A stretch of 17,502 nt of DNA from DATFJZ01 sp034660495 (GTDB taxonomy: Bacteria > Desulfobacterota > Desulfobacteria > Desulfobacterales > Desulfobacteraceae). Where the stretch lies: NCBI GenBank assembly GCA_034660495.1, contig JAYEJJ010000120.1, forward strand, positions 1 through 17,502, in the 5' to 3' direction. Numbering within the stretch: the first letter of the stretch is position 1; each line of letters opens with the position of its first letter. Positions 7,585-14,065 of this stretch are shown piece after piece. Under the pieces are notes generated by a model, which saw only the letters and a list, made by a program, of their open reading frames with translations, was not told the origin of the DNA and ran no database searches. The translations under genes were made by a program, and so were the position numbers.

Positions 7585-8670
7585 ATGACAAAAAATTTTT
7601 TCAGCACAAGGGGCGGCATTATTACCACGGGTGCTTTTATAGGTGTTCTGGCAGCGTTGCTGCAGAAATTCGGCAATCCAGGGAATATGGGAATCTGCGT
7701 GGCCTGTTTTGAAAGGGATATTTCAGGGGCTCTGGGATTTCACCGGGCTGGGGTGGTTCAATACCTCCGTCCCGAAATTATGGGCTTTGTTCTGGGGTCT
7801 CTGGTCGCGGCCTTATGTTTTAAGGAGTTTAAGTCCCGGTCGGGTTCAGCCCCGGCTGTACGATTTTTCCTGGGATTTTTTGCCATGATCGGAGCCCTGG
7901 TTTTCCTGGGATGTCCCTGGAGAGCCATGCTCCGCCTTGCCGGTGGAGACGGCAATGCCATAACAGGGCTTGCAGGCCTGGTCTTCGGCATCTGGATCGG
8001 TACCCTGTTTTTTAAAAACGGATACAACCTTGGACCGAGCAAACCGACCCACAAAAGTGCCGGCTGGCTGTTTGCAGCTCTCATGGCCGGGCTTTTCTGT
8101 CTTTTGCTTGTTTTTCCGCAGATTCCAGGAGAAAACAAATCAGATATATTGTTTTACAGCCTCAAAGGACCGGGAGCCATGCATGCGCCCATTCTGATAT
8201 CCCTTGGCGCCGGTCTGATCATCGGGTTTATTGCCCAGAGAAGCAGATTTTGTACAATGGGTGCGTTTCGGGATTTGATTTTATTTCGTCAGATTCATCT
8301 GTTTTCAGGATTAATCGCCCTTGTGATGTTTGCTTTTGTAACAAATTTTATTTTAAAACAGTTCAATCCGGGTTTTGAGGGCCAGCCCGTGTCCCATACC
8401 ATGCACGTATGGAATTTCGCCGGAATGGCCCTTTCAGGTCTTGCCTTTGCACTTGCCGGTGGGTGCCCGGGCCGTCAGCTTTTCCTTTCAGGTGAGGGAG
8501 ACGGAGATGCAGCCGTATTTGTGCTGGGAATGATTATGGGGGCAGGAACTGCCCATAATTTTGCTCTGGCAAGTTCCCCCAAAGGCGTTGGTACCTATGG
8601 TATTGCTGCGGTCATTATCGGTTTGATGGTTTGTCTTTTTATTGGATTTACAATGAGAAAAAAAATATAA
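7585..8670 (+). CDS. yedE: YedE/YeeE (TsuA-type) sulfur or selenium transport membrane protein
   Basis: Inner-membrane protein of 361 residues with about nine or more hydrophobic segments. Family-typical cysteine sites are present: MGICVACFERD (Cys38, Cys41), FLGCPWR (Cys110), RSRFCTMGAFRD (Cys223) and AGGCPGRQ (Cys294). In TsuA, conserved cysteines relay thiosulfate through the membrane; a YedE subset is linked by genome context to selenium metabolism. The order YedE then YedF-like TusA, as here, is the usual selenium-associated arrangement (established context; substrate is inference). AAGGAG lies 6 nt before the ATG. It opens a four-gene cluster. No selD, selA or selB gene is in the window, so sulfur as substrate remains possible. 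Confidence 0.85.
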   Translation: MTKNFFSTRGGIITTGAFIGVLAALLQKFGNPGNMGICVACFERDISGALGFHRAGVVQYLRPEIMGFVLGSLVAALCFKEFKSRSGSAPAVRFFLGFFAMIGALVFLGCPWRAMLRLAGGDGNAITGLAGLVFGIWIGTLFFKNGYNLGPSKPTHKSAGWLFAALMAGLFCLLLVFPQIPGENKSDILFYSLKGPGAMHAPILISLGAGLIIGFIAQRSRFCTMGAFRDLILFRQIHLFSGLIALVMFAFVTNFILKQFNPGFEGQPVSHTMHVWNFAGMALSGLAFALAGGCPGRQLFLSGEGDGDAAVFVLGMIMGAGTAHNFALASSPKGVGTYGIAAVIIGLMVCLFIGFTMRKKI

Positions 8671-8673
8671 TTT

Positions 8674-8733
8674 AACCCTTTGATAAACTCCGCAGTGCAG
8701 ATGTTTTTCAAAGAAATGATGGAGTTCAGGGTT
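8674..8733 (+). promoter_or_regulatory. Possible mRNA hairpin between yedE and tusA
   Basis: AACCCT (8674-8679) and AACTCC (8686-8691) can pair with AGGGTT (8728-8733) and GGAGTT (8721-8726) respectively, closing a 60-nt structure in the 76-nt gap. The right arm ends just before the AAGGAG that precedes the tusA-like start. It could modulate translation or mRNA stability of the downstream genes. No T-run follows, so it is not a classical terminator. No trans-acting partner is known. Confidence 0.35.
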
Positions 8734-8746
8734 TAAGGAGAACAAA

Positions 8747-8965
8747 ATGAGTAAATTAGTTGATGCCAGGGGGTTTTCCTGTCCTCAGCCTGTCCTGATG
8801 TTCATGGATGCTGCCAGATCCCAGGAAGAAAAGGAAATTGTTGTGCTGACAGATACAGAAGCATCCAAGGAAAATGTGTCCAGGGCCGCTGAAAGCAGAC
8901 ATTATTCCTTAAAAAAGATTGAAGAACAGGGGGATGAGTTTAAACTCACCTTTGTAAAGGATTGA
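8747..8965 (+). CDS. TusA-family sulfur/selenium carrier, YedF-like
   Basis: 72 residues, the full length of a single TusA domain. It carries the conserved DARGFSCPQPV motif with the reactive Cys12, which in TusA forms a persulfide and passes sulfur on. DTEASKENVSRAAES (about 41-55) resembles the TusA half of the selenium-associated protein YedF, in which a second DsrE-like domain normally follows. That second domain is missing here, so this is a YedF-like N-terminal domain standing alone. AAGGAG precedes the ATG at good spacing. It follows yedE by 76 nt and its TGA directly abuts the next gene, which points to handing sulfur or selenium from YedE to a downstream acceptor (inference). Confidence 0.9.
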   Translation: MSKLVDARGFSCPQPVLMFMDAARSQEEKEIVVLTDTEASKENVSRAAESRHYSLKKIEEQGDEFKLTFVKD

Positions 8966-9520
8966 TTGTTAGCGAATATGTTGAAATTATTCAAAAAAAA
9001 GAAGAAAGAGCGCCTGTCTGACGAGGGGCTTGGTATTCTGGTGTTTGAGCATACCAGCAACGTCATTCAGGCTGAAAAAATTCTAAAGCAGAACAACGAG
9101 AAAATCAGGGTAATGGGACCGCCGCCTGGCATTCAGTCCGGCTGTGATCTGGTCATTCAGTTTGGACTGATGAAAAAGCTGACCATATTAAGGCTGCTTG
9201 AAAGGGAAAACATAATTCCCCTTCAGGCAGTGCCGGTAACAGATCCTCTGCTGCTCCCTGTTGATCTGTTTCAATCAAAAGATTTTGGAGATTTTTTAAT
9301 GGTCAGGGCAGCCAATATGAAAATTACCATTAATAAAAAAAATCTGATGATTGTCAATATCTCAGGCGGCGGATGCCCTGATGTTCCCTACCTTGCCGGG
9401 TCTATGGTGGGCATCACCCTGGAAAAGGCGCCCAATCCCCGCGAGATAGGCCATACTTTATGCGGGTATGCCCTTGGACTGGCTTATGAGGAGATAAAAA
9501 AACAATGCTTGCAGTTCTAG
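8966..9520 (+). CDS. DUF3343 protein with extra C-terminal Cys-containing domain
   Basis: 184 residues. After a very basic start (KLFKKKKKE), residues about 22-100 resemble DUF3343: LGILVFEHTSNVIQAEKIL followed by VMGPPPGIQSGCDLVIQFG with Cys60 in the SGC position typical of that family. Residues 110-180 form a second module with MVRAANMKITINKK, NISGGGCPDVPYLAG (Cys137) and HTLCGYALGLAYEE (Cys156); I do not recognise this part as a named family. DUF3343 genes often sit beside YedE/YedF/TusA genes and are candidate selenium or sulfur handling proteins. The TTG at 8966 directly follows the tusA stop, with AAGG 5 nt upstream; ATG at 8978 is an alternative. Its end overlaps the next gene by 16 nt. 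Confidence 0.75.
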   Translation: MLANMLKLFKKKKKERLSDEGLGILVFEHTSNVIQAEKILKQNNEKIRVMGPPPGIQSGCDLVIQFGLMKKLTILRLLERENIIPLQAVPVTDPLLLPVDLFQSKDFGDFLMVRAANMKITINKKNLMIVNISGGGCPDVPYLAGSMVGITLEKAPNPREIGHTLCGYALGLAYEEIKKQCLQF

Positions 9521-10389
9521 GAACAGTGCCGGATGAAGACAGTGGCATGACAATGGGTAGGGTGGATCTTACTACCCATAAAACGCTTGAAATCAACAAC
9601 AAACATATCCCGGTCAACCGGGGTACCCCGGCACTGCTCGGCGCCATGGTGTCGGTGATCAATTGTCTGAACCGGAAAACAGGAAGTAAACATGAGGTCC
9701 AGGCGTTTCTGGCAGGGGACACAGGCCTTGGCCGGGGAAGTTTTGACCTGTATCAGTATCTGGTTGACAATATTTCCTTCATGGATTTGGATATGATTGT
9801 GTTTCACTATCTCCAGCCGGATGTGGACTGGCACAACAAAATCCTGCTGCAACTGCAGGCCCTTGAAAAAAAGCCTGTTATAATAGCTGATGCGGGATTT
9901 ATGTATGCAGCTAAAATGAGCGGGTATGCCCCGTCCTATGATCTTTTTACACCGGATGTCGGGGAACTTGCCTTTCTTGCAGATGAAGCAGCTCCCCACC
10001 CTTTTTACACCAGGGGATTTATTCTCCATGAAAACAATAAAATTCCAGATCTGATTGCCCGGGCATATCAACATGATAATTCCGCCAGATACCTTCTGGT
10101 TAAGGGAGCAAAAGATTATATTGCAGACAGGGACGGTATAATGGCTTCTGTTGACTTTCCTGTAACAGAAGCCATGGAGGCCGTGGGTGGAACAGGGGAT
10201 ACATTGACCGGTACGGCAGCTGCACTGACAGGCTCAGGTTATAATATTCCTGAAGCTGCAGAAATGGCCGCAAAGGTAAACAGAATTGCCGGACAGATGG
10301 CCAATACAGACCCGGCAACCCAGATAGACCGGATTATTCAGTGTTTACCCCGGGCGCTGGAAGGAGTGCTCTCCCTCAGACCTGGGTAA
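9505..10389 (+). CDS. NAD(P)HX-dehydratase/ribokinase-like ATP-binding enzyme
   Basis: 294 residues. The clearest feature is AVGGTGDTLTGTAAAL (226-241) with Asp232, the glycine-rich anion hole and catalytic aspartate of the YjeF C-terminal (NNRD, ADP-dependent NAD(P)H-hydrate dehydratase) and ribokinase-like folds. LFTPDVGELAFL (about 147-158) occupies the place of the TPHPGE motif, and LLVKGAKDYIADRDG precedes the nucleotide loop. LAGDTGLGRGS (69-79) is glycine-rich and unusual for NNRD. The protein is probably a specialised paralogue acting in the YedE cluster, not the housekeeping repair enzyme, which is usually fused to NNRE (YjeF-N). ATG overlaps the DUF3343 gene by 16 nt, with GAGGAG 11 nt upstream. 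Its stop overlaps a convergent gene by 14 nt. Substrate unknown. Confidence 0.75.
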   Translation: MLAVLGTVPDEDSGMTMGRVDLTTHKTLEINNKHIPVNRGTPALLGAMVSVINCLNRKTGSKHEVQAFLAGDTGLGRGSFDLYQYLVDNISFMDLDMIVFHYLQPDVDWHNKILLQLQALEKKPVIIADAGFMYAAKMSGYAPSYDLFTPDVGELAFLADEAAPHPFYTRGFILHENNKIPDLIARAYQHDNSARYLLVKGAKDYIADRDGIMASVDFPVTEAMEAVGGTGDTLTGTAAALTGSGYNIPEAAEMAAKVNRIAGQMANTDPATQIDRIIQCLPRALEGVLSLRPG

Positions 10390-10867
10390 GGCCCTGAAAA
10401 ACTGATTTTAATTCAGACTGGGTAATATTTTCTTCCGGGGGAAAATCTTTAAAACAGGTTTCAGGGTCTGCTTTTTCTCTTCCAGTGTAATGCTTTTTTC
10501 TGCATGGATCTGAACATTTTACAGGATGGGTTTCACCCTTGTTGTAGAGTTTTTTGATATTTCTGCTTTTATAAATCCATTTGTCACAATTGTCATGGCT
10601 TCCCATATAAAGCAGGAACAGATTCCTGTTCTCTTTGATGCACACCAGGCGGAATCCCTTGCCAAGATCGTATTTAAGGCAGTTGTTTATCCTGTTGTCG
10701 CCTGCCTTTGTTAATTTGCCTGCCATGGCAGGATTTGTGCCCTGGATAAGGGATGCGATAATTTTCCTGGCTTTTCTATGTGCATTGGCAAGATAGGAAT
10801 ATCTGTCCCTGGGCGGTTTATCCAATGCCTGCTTTACTCTTTTATCTATGTGTATGAAATCCAGCAT
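10376..10867 (-). CDS. RelE/ParE-like fold protein, possible orphan toxin
   Basis: 163 residues. Residues about 58-98 contain RINNCLKYDLGKGFRLVCI, then NLFLLYMGSHDNCDKWI. This resembles RelE/HigB-type toxin cores, where a KYDL..GYRL strand is followed by an LLY.G.HD...W strand. The N-terminus (about 1-50) is basic and helical. The C-terminal 60 residues, with several Cys and His (PVKCSDPCRKKHY), extend past a normal 90-110 residue RelE protein. No antitoxin-sized frame adjoins it, and no clear ribosome binding site precedes the ATG. It overlaps the upstream cluster tail-to-tail by 14 nt. Toxin activity is not shown by sequence alone; it could be a domesticated RelE-fold protein. Confidence 0.55.
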   Translation of the reverse strand: MLDFIHIDKRVKQALDKPPRDRYSYLANAHRKARKIIASLIQGTNPAMAGKLTKAGDNRINNCLKYDLGKGFRLVCIKENRNLFLLYMGSHDNCDKWIYKSRNIKKLYNKGETHPVKCSDPCRKKHYTGREKADPETCFKDFPPEENITQSELKSVFQGLTQV

Positions 10868-10880
10868 TTTTTTTAAAAAA

Positions 10881-10909
10881 GCCTTCAGCCTTCAGTACTC
10901 AGCTTCCAG
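10881..10909. repeat. Degenerate 7-bp repeat tract
   Basis: Reads GCCTTCAGCCTTCAGTACTCAGCTTCCAG, that is, two good copies of CAGCCTT-type heptamers followed by decayed ones. It lies just before the start of the RelE-like gene and recalls the much longer heptamer array at 15914-16017. Confidence 0.4.
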
Positions 10910-11004
10910 TAAACAATTACTGATTTTTTCCTCCTGGTTACTGACGGCTTTCATGATTTTCTGTGTCCGTCAGGACATGCGGGTTTATAAGATACAGCCG
11001 ATTA

Positions 11005-11191
11005 AGAGCCCCTAGCGGTTGTCTGTCAGGAACATTGAGAACCAAAGGAGATCAGATTTTTTCCCTGCCAGGCGTTGCGACAATCAAATAGTTTGAGGAC
11101 CAGTGGCCGCAGGTTGCCGATTTTTAGCCCGGCAGGGAAAAAGTCCTCCGTAGTTCTCGTTTCTGACAGGGAAACGCTGGGGCGGCACTCT
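11005..11191. repeat. Long imperfect inverted repeat abutting the porin stop (MITE-like)
   Basis: The arms at about 11005-11073 and 11127-11191 are imperfectly complementary over some 65 nt. Shared blocks read inward are AGAG, CCCC-AGCG, CTGTCAG, GAGAAC, GGAG and TTTTTCCCTGCC. The loop (11074-11126) has no coding features. The outer end AGAG coincides with the TAG stop of the porin. It may be a degenerate miniature transposable element or a large hairpin at the 3' end of the porin mRNA. The rest of the gap 10910-11004 shows nothing recognisable. Confidence 0.5.
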
Positions 11192-12329
11192 AGAATCCAA
11201 ATGCGGCCTGGAACGTGAAGATGTCAACCGTATGAGTGTCATCGTCCACAATAGAGTATTCAGCTGTAAGCTTGTTGGCAGGGCCTTTGATATAATAATT
11301 GCATCCAAAGCCGTAAACTATCGTATCATCGGTTCCAGATTCATCTGGATCAACGAGCTCACAATGGGCAAAGGGCTGAATATTTCCATTCAGGAGAATT
11401 CCTGCCTTGGCCGTGTACATGTCTCCGTCCGTGCCGGATTTCATATCTGACCAGGTGACTGAATTGATGATATTATCAATGGTCAGCCATGCAAATTCCG
11501 CGGTAACGGCACATGACTTCAAAGGAATATCAAGATGAAGATCAACGGTAAAGGCTTTATAATCATCTTCTGTGCCGTTGATAATGATGTCTTGCTGATA
11601 ATCAAATCCGCATCCAATGGCCACTATTTTCTTTTTTCCAAGATAGGTGCCTGCATTAAACCAGGCGGTTTCCGTATCAAAGAAATTATAGCTTAACCGG
11701 CCTGCAAACCGGAGATTATCGTCGGGATTAAGGGTGCTTTCCTCCTCGCCTTCGCCCGTCATAAACCGGTATTGGAGCCTGTCTTCAAGGACGTTTCCCC
11801 AGATGGTTACGCTGTCATCCCGTCCCACCTTGCTGGGATAAAGAATGCCGCTGCGCAGGCCACCCTGGCCCCAGTCCAGTTCAGTGGTTAAAAGGGATTT
11901 AGTGGATGTGGTGCCGTAATTCCGGGTAAAGGGGATATACATGCGGCCCATCTGGACCATGAGATCATTTCCCAGAAGTTTATATGTCAGCCAGCCGTCC
12001 CTTAGGGCAAGGCCGCTGCCAAGGCCGACACTTGGCTTGTCAAGGCCTTCCTGGCCGATGCGGTCACCTGAAAAATGAGCAAAAAAACTCAGCTCAGGGG
12101 TGATGGTGCCACTGACACTGAAATAGGTCCGCCTGATCATGAAATCATTTACGTCATCATCCCAGTCTCCATCCCCATCACGATCATAATCATTGACATA
12201 CTGGTACCATGCCTGGGCCCAGTATCCTATACTCAGGGACATATCGCCTTTACGGTATAATTCAAAAGACCATGCCATTGATGGGATTATCAGAATCCCG
12301 ATGAATACAGCTAAAATTTTACACCTCAT
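11190..12329 (-). CDS. Outer-membrane porin (phosphate-selective porin O/P-like)
   Basis: 379 residues with a clear Sec signal peptide (MRCKILAVFIGILIIPSMAWS, cleavage probably near residue 21). The mature protein alternates polar and hydrophobic residues, with many aromatic strand ends, and closes with ...FTFQAAFGF, the terminal Phe needed for outer-membrane insertion. DFMIRRTYFSVSGTITPELSFFAHFSGD and VQMGRMYIPFTRNYG are typical of the OprO/OprP-like porin family, where an R-R pair precedes the first long strands. An acidic Asp-rich segment (DYDRDGDGDWDDD, about 46-58) looks like a calcium-binding loop. GGAG lies about 8 nt before the ATG. It stands alone, with no phosphate genes nearby, so substrate specificity is open. 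Confidence 0.8.
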   Translation of the reverse strand: MRCKILAVFIGILIIPSMAWSFELYRKGDMSLSIGYWAQAWYQYVNDYDRDGDGDWDDDVNDFMIRRTYFSVSGTITPELSFFAHFSGDRIGQEGLDKPSVGLGSGLALRDGWLTYKLLGNDLMVQMGRMYIPFTRNYGTTSTKSLLTTELDWGQGGLRSGILYPSKVGRDDSVTIWGNVLEDRLQYRFMTGEGEEESTLNPDDNLRFAGRLSYNFFDTETAWFNAGTYLGKKKIVAIGCGFDYQQDIIINGTEDDYKAFTVDLHLDIPLKSCAVTAEFAWLTIDNIINSVTWSDMKSGTDGDMYTAKAGILLNGNIQPFAHCELVDPDESGTDDTIVYGFGCNYYIKGPANKLTAEYSIVDDDTHTVDIFTFQAAFGF

Positions 12330-12590
12330 TCTTTTTTCTCCTTCTTCCTTTTTTTAATCCTTTTTAATGTTGCGTTTAATTCTTTTTGAGGTTTCTCTGA
12401 TTCTTTCCTCTGCCTTTTAATATGTGTTATGCATTCAGCTTATCTGTTCAGCCTTTTTAAAGATCAGACAGTTAAAGAGCCAATTGATCCGTATGGTCTT
12501 TAAAATTACTTTTTCAGTCTCTATATCTTTTTTTTTTATAAGTAAAATTGATTGTTCCGATATTAAAACGGAAAATCATTGAAAAAATTG
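12330..12590. other. AT-rich leader region upstream of the porin
   Basis: AT-rich non-coding DNA between the porin start and the hairpin element at 12596. It should contain the porin promoter and 5' leader on the minus strand, but no hexamer pair stands out enough to call. No riboswitch-like structure was recognised. Confidence 0.4.
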
Positions 12591-12595
12591 ATATT

Positions 12596-12665
12596 CGATT
12601 ATCAAGTTTTTATGGAAAGGCCGAGCACCGCTGGGGGCGGTGCTATTCAAAAAACTTGATGATCG
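12596..12665. repeat. 70-nt hairpin element with CGATNATCAAGTTTTT ends
   Basis: CGATTATCAAGTTTTT (12596-12611) pairs with AAAAACTTGATGATCG (12650-12665) with one mismatch. Inside, AGCACCGC (12624-12631) pairs perfectly with GCGGTGCT (12637-12644). It lies between the 3' end of the FemAB-like gene and the porin leader. It is a strong RNA hairpin and may be a terminator for the FemAB-like gene or a minimal mobile element. A closely related end occurs at 17378-17396. Confidence 0.6.
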
Positions 12666-12735
12666 AGTGATAAGTTAAATTTTTGAAAGTTCAGAAAGGG
12701 GGCTTATCTGCTGTGGGGAAAACTGAAAATTATGC

Positions 12736-13398
12736 TCAGGCCATGCCGGTGAGATAGATATGATCATGTTCCGGGACCAGGGAGAGAAGAAAGGCATCTT
12801 TTTCCATGGTAACGGAGGCTGTTCGTGCCCCGGCAAGTTTGAGGTCCTGAAAGGACGCATCCTTTATCATGACAACAAATTCGGGATTTAAGGCATTGGC
12901 AGGAAGGGTCTTTTGCCATTCTTTTTTGCCTGTTTCAGCCTTTAATCCGTTTTTTACCGCCCAATTGACCTGGCTGCGCAGCTTTGATTTAAACCGGTTT
13001 TTCAGTTCCTGCTGGGATGCGCCAAGGGTCAGCTTCAGTCCCACCTTCAGGGAGGAGATATTAATATTGAAGCCTTCTATCCTGCCTGAACACCAGAGGG
13101 GACGATCCTGGCGGATATCCATGGCCTTACAGCCGGTCTTTCTCATAAGATCTGCGGCCCTGTTAAAAAGCATGTGTTCAATGACTTTTGAGTCGGCAAG
13201 AATACCGGCTGTGTCCACAAAGGGAAGAGAGACCAGCCGCCTTTCCCCTGCCATGGATTGAAATACAAACATTGGAAGGATGCCGCAGACGACCTCTCTG
13301 TTTTCTCTGACGTGAACCGCTGCCAGATAAACCGGCTTGTGGCCGTAAGTCTTCTGGATCACACGGCGCCACCCATAAAGGTGGGAGAATTCTGCCAC
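12736..13398 (-). CDS. FemAB-like GNAT protein, probably damaged at both ends
   Basis: The first 160 residues resemble FemAB-family proteins (often associated with XrtA/PEP-CTERM or polysaccharide loci): FSHLYGWRRVIQKTYGH, RRLVSLPFVDTAGILAD, then LGASQQELKNRFKSKLRSQVNWAVKNGL, the usual 'lysine-rich helix' of the family. Full members have about 340 residues; this one stops at 220. The typical second acyltransferase half (FYRVFSRNMRDLG-type onward) is absent and the last 60 residues do not look like FemAB. The GTG start is internal: the same frame extends upstream with LWDSYVEKTP, which is the expected FemAB N-terminus, back to a TGA at 13465-13467 and an ATG at 13483-13485. It is probably a pseudogene or a rearranged remnant. 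Confidence 0.6.
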   Translation of the reverse strand: MAEFSHLYGWRRVIQKTYGHKPVYLAAVHVRENREVVCGILPMFVFQSMAGERRLVSLPFVDTAGILADSKVIEHMLFNRAADLMRKTGCKAMDIRQDRPLWCSGRIEGFNINISSLKVGLKLTLGASQQELKNRFKSKLRSQVNWAVKNGLKAETGKKEWQKTLPANALNPEFVVMIKDASFQDLKLAGARTASVTMEKDAFLLSLVPEHDHIYLTGMA

Positions 13399-13552
13399 AG
13401 GGGTTTTCTCAACATAGGAATCCCAGAGATCTGGATGGTTGATCTGCTTTTTATGGCGATATAATCAGTCAAAGGTAAACTCCATACACAATGCGGCCGT
13501 TTTATAAGAAATTTGAAACAGGAGACAAGATACAGGGGACGGTCTCTCTCAA

Positions 13553-13810
13553 GTTTCATTCCTCGTTGTGATGCTGGCATCATGGTCGTTATATATACCA
13601 TACCAATAAAAATGATCATCCGTAAATATAATTTCAAAGGGAAACGAACAGGGCCTGTTAGACTTTTTTCTAACTGCCACTGGCAGACATCTTTAGATCT
13701 TGTTCTGCCTACAACAAAACATGAAAAACCAAGTCGGTAACATGGATTTTCATATAAAACCGGCATGGCCGGACCATGATCACCGACCTGGCCACAACGA
13801 GGAATGAAAC
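13553..13810. repeat. 258-bp element with perfect 18-bp terminal inverted repeats
   Basis: GTTTCATTCCTCGTTGTG (13553-13570) is exactly repeated in inverse orientation at 13793-13810. TCATGGTC recurs in both arms about 10 nt further in, so the similarity extends to about 30 nt with a small offset. A second complementary pair, TGCCACTGGC (13676-13685) and GCCAGTGGCA (from 13813), lies nearby. The interior shows no convincing gene. No target duplication is obvious. The structure suggests a miniature transposable element. Confidence 0.55.
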
Positions 13811-14065
13811 GCCGCCAGTGGCAATGCTTTGACGAGTGTTTCTTGTAAAACAGAGTCACAAGTATCCTGACCCGGTGGGTCTGACAGAAACTGCTGATGT
13901 CAAACTCTGAAAGAGAGATTTGATAACCGCGCAGTTCCCATCAATAAAATCAATAGTAATTAAATAATCCATTGAAACAAACGATTTGACCCAGAGGGCA
14001 TCAATACTTAAACTGTGATTTCACATTACCTAAATTGATAGCTTACTTGAAAACAGGGATAAGCA
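13811..14065. other. Non-coding region upstream of the PP2C gene
   Basis: AT-rich, no plausible gene. It contains the candidate promoter at 13986-14014 and otherwise nothing recognisable. Confidence 0.4.
13986..14014 (+). promoter_or_regulatory. Weak candidate sigma70 promoter for the PP2C gene
   Basis: TTGACC (13986-13991), 17-nt spacer, then TAAACT (14009-14014; 4 of 6 to TATAAT), 51 nt before the start codon. Spacing is ideal but the -10 is weak. Confidence 0.3.

Noticed and set aside
13465..13467. TGA as selenocysteine in the FemAB-like gene
   Set aside because: FemAB proteins have no Sec position at the N-terminus and no SECIS-like hairpin follows; decay is simpler.
13359..13859. 166-residue minus-strand frame
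   Set aside because: It covers the 258-bp inverted-repeat element and another frame of the FemAB-like gene, with no domain and no good ribosome binding site.
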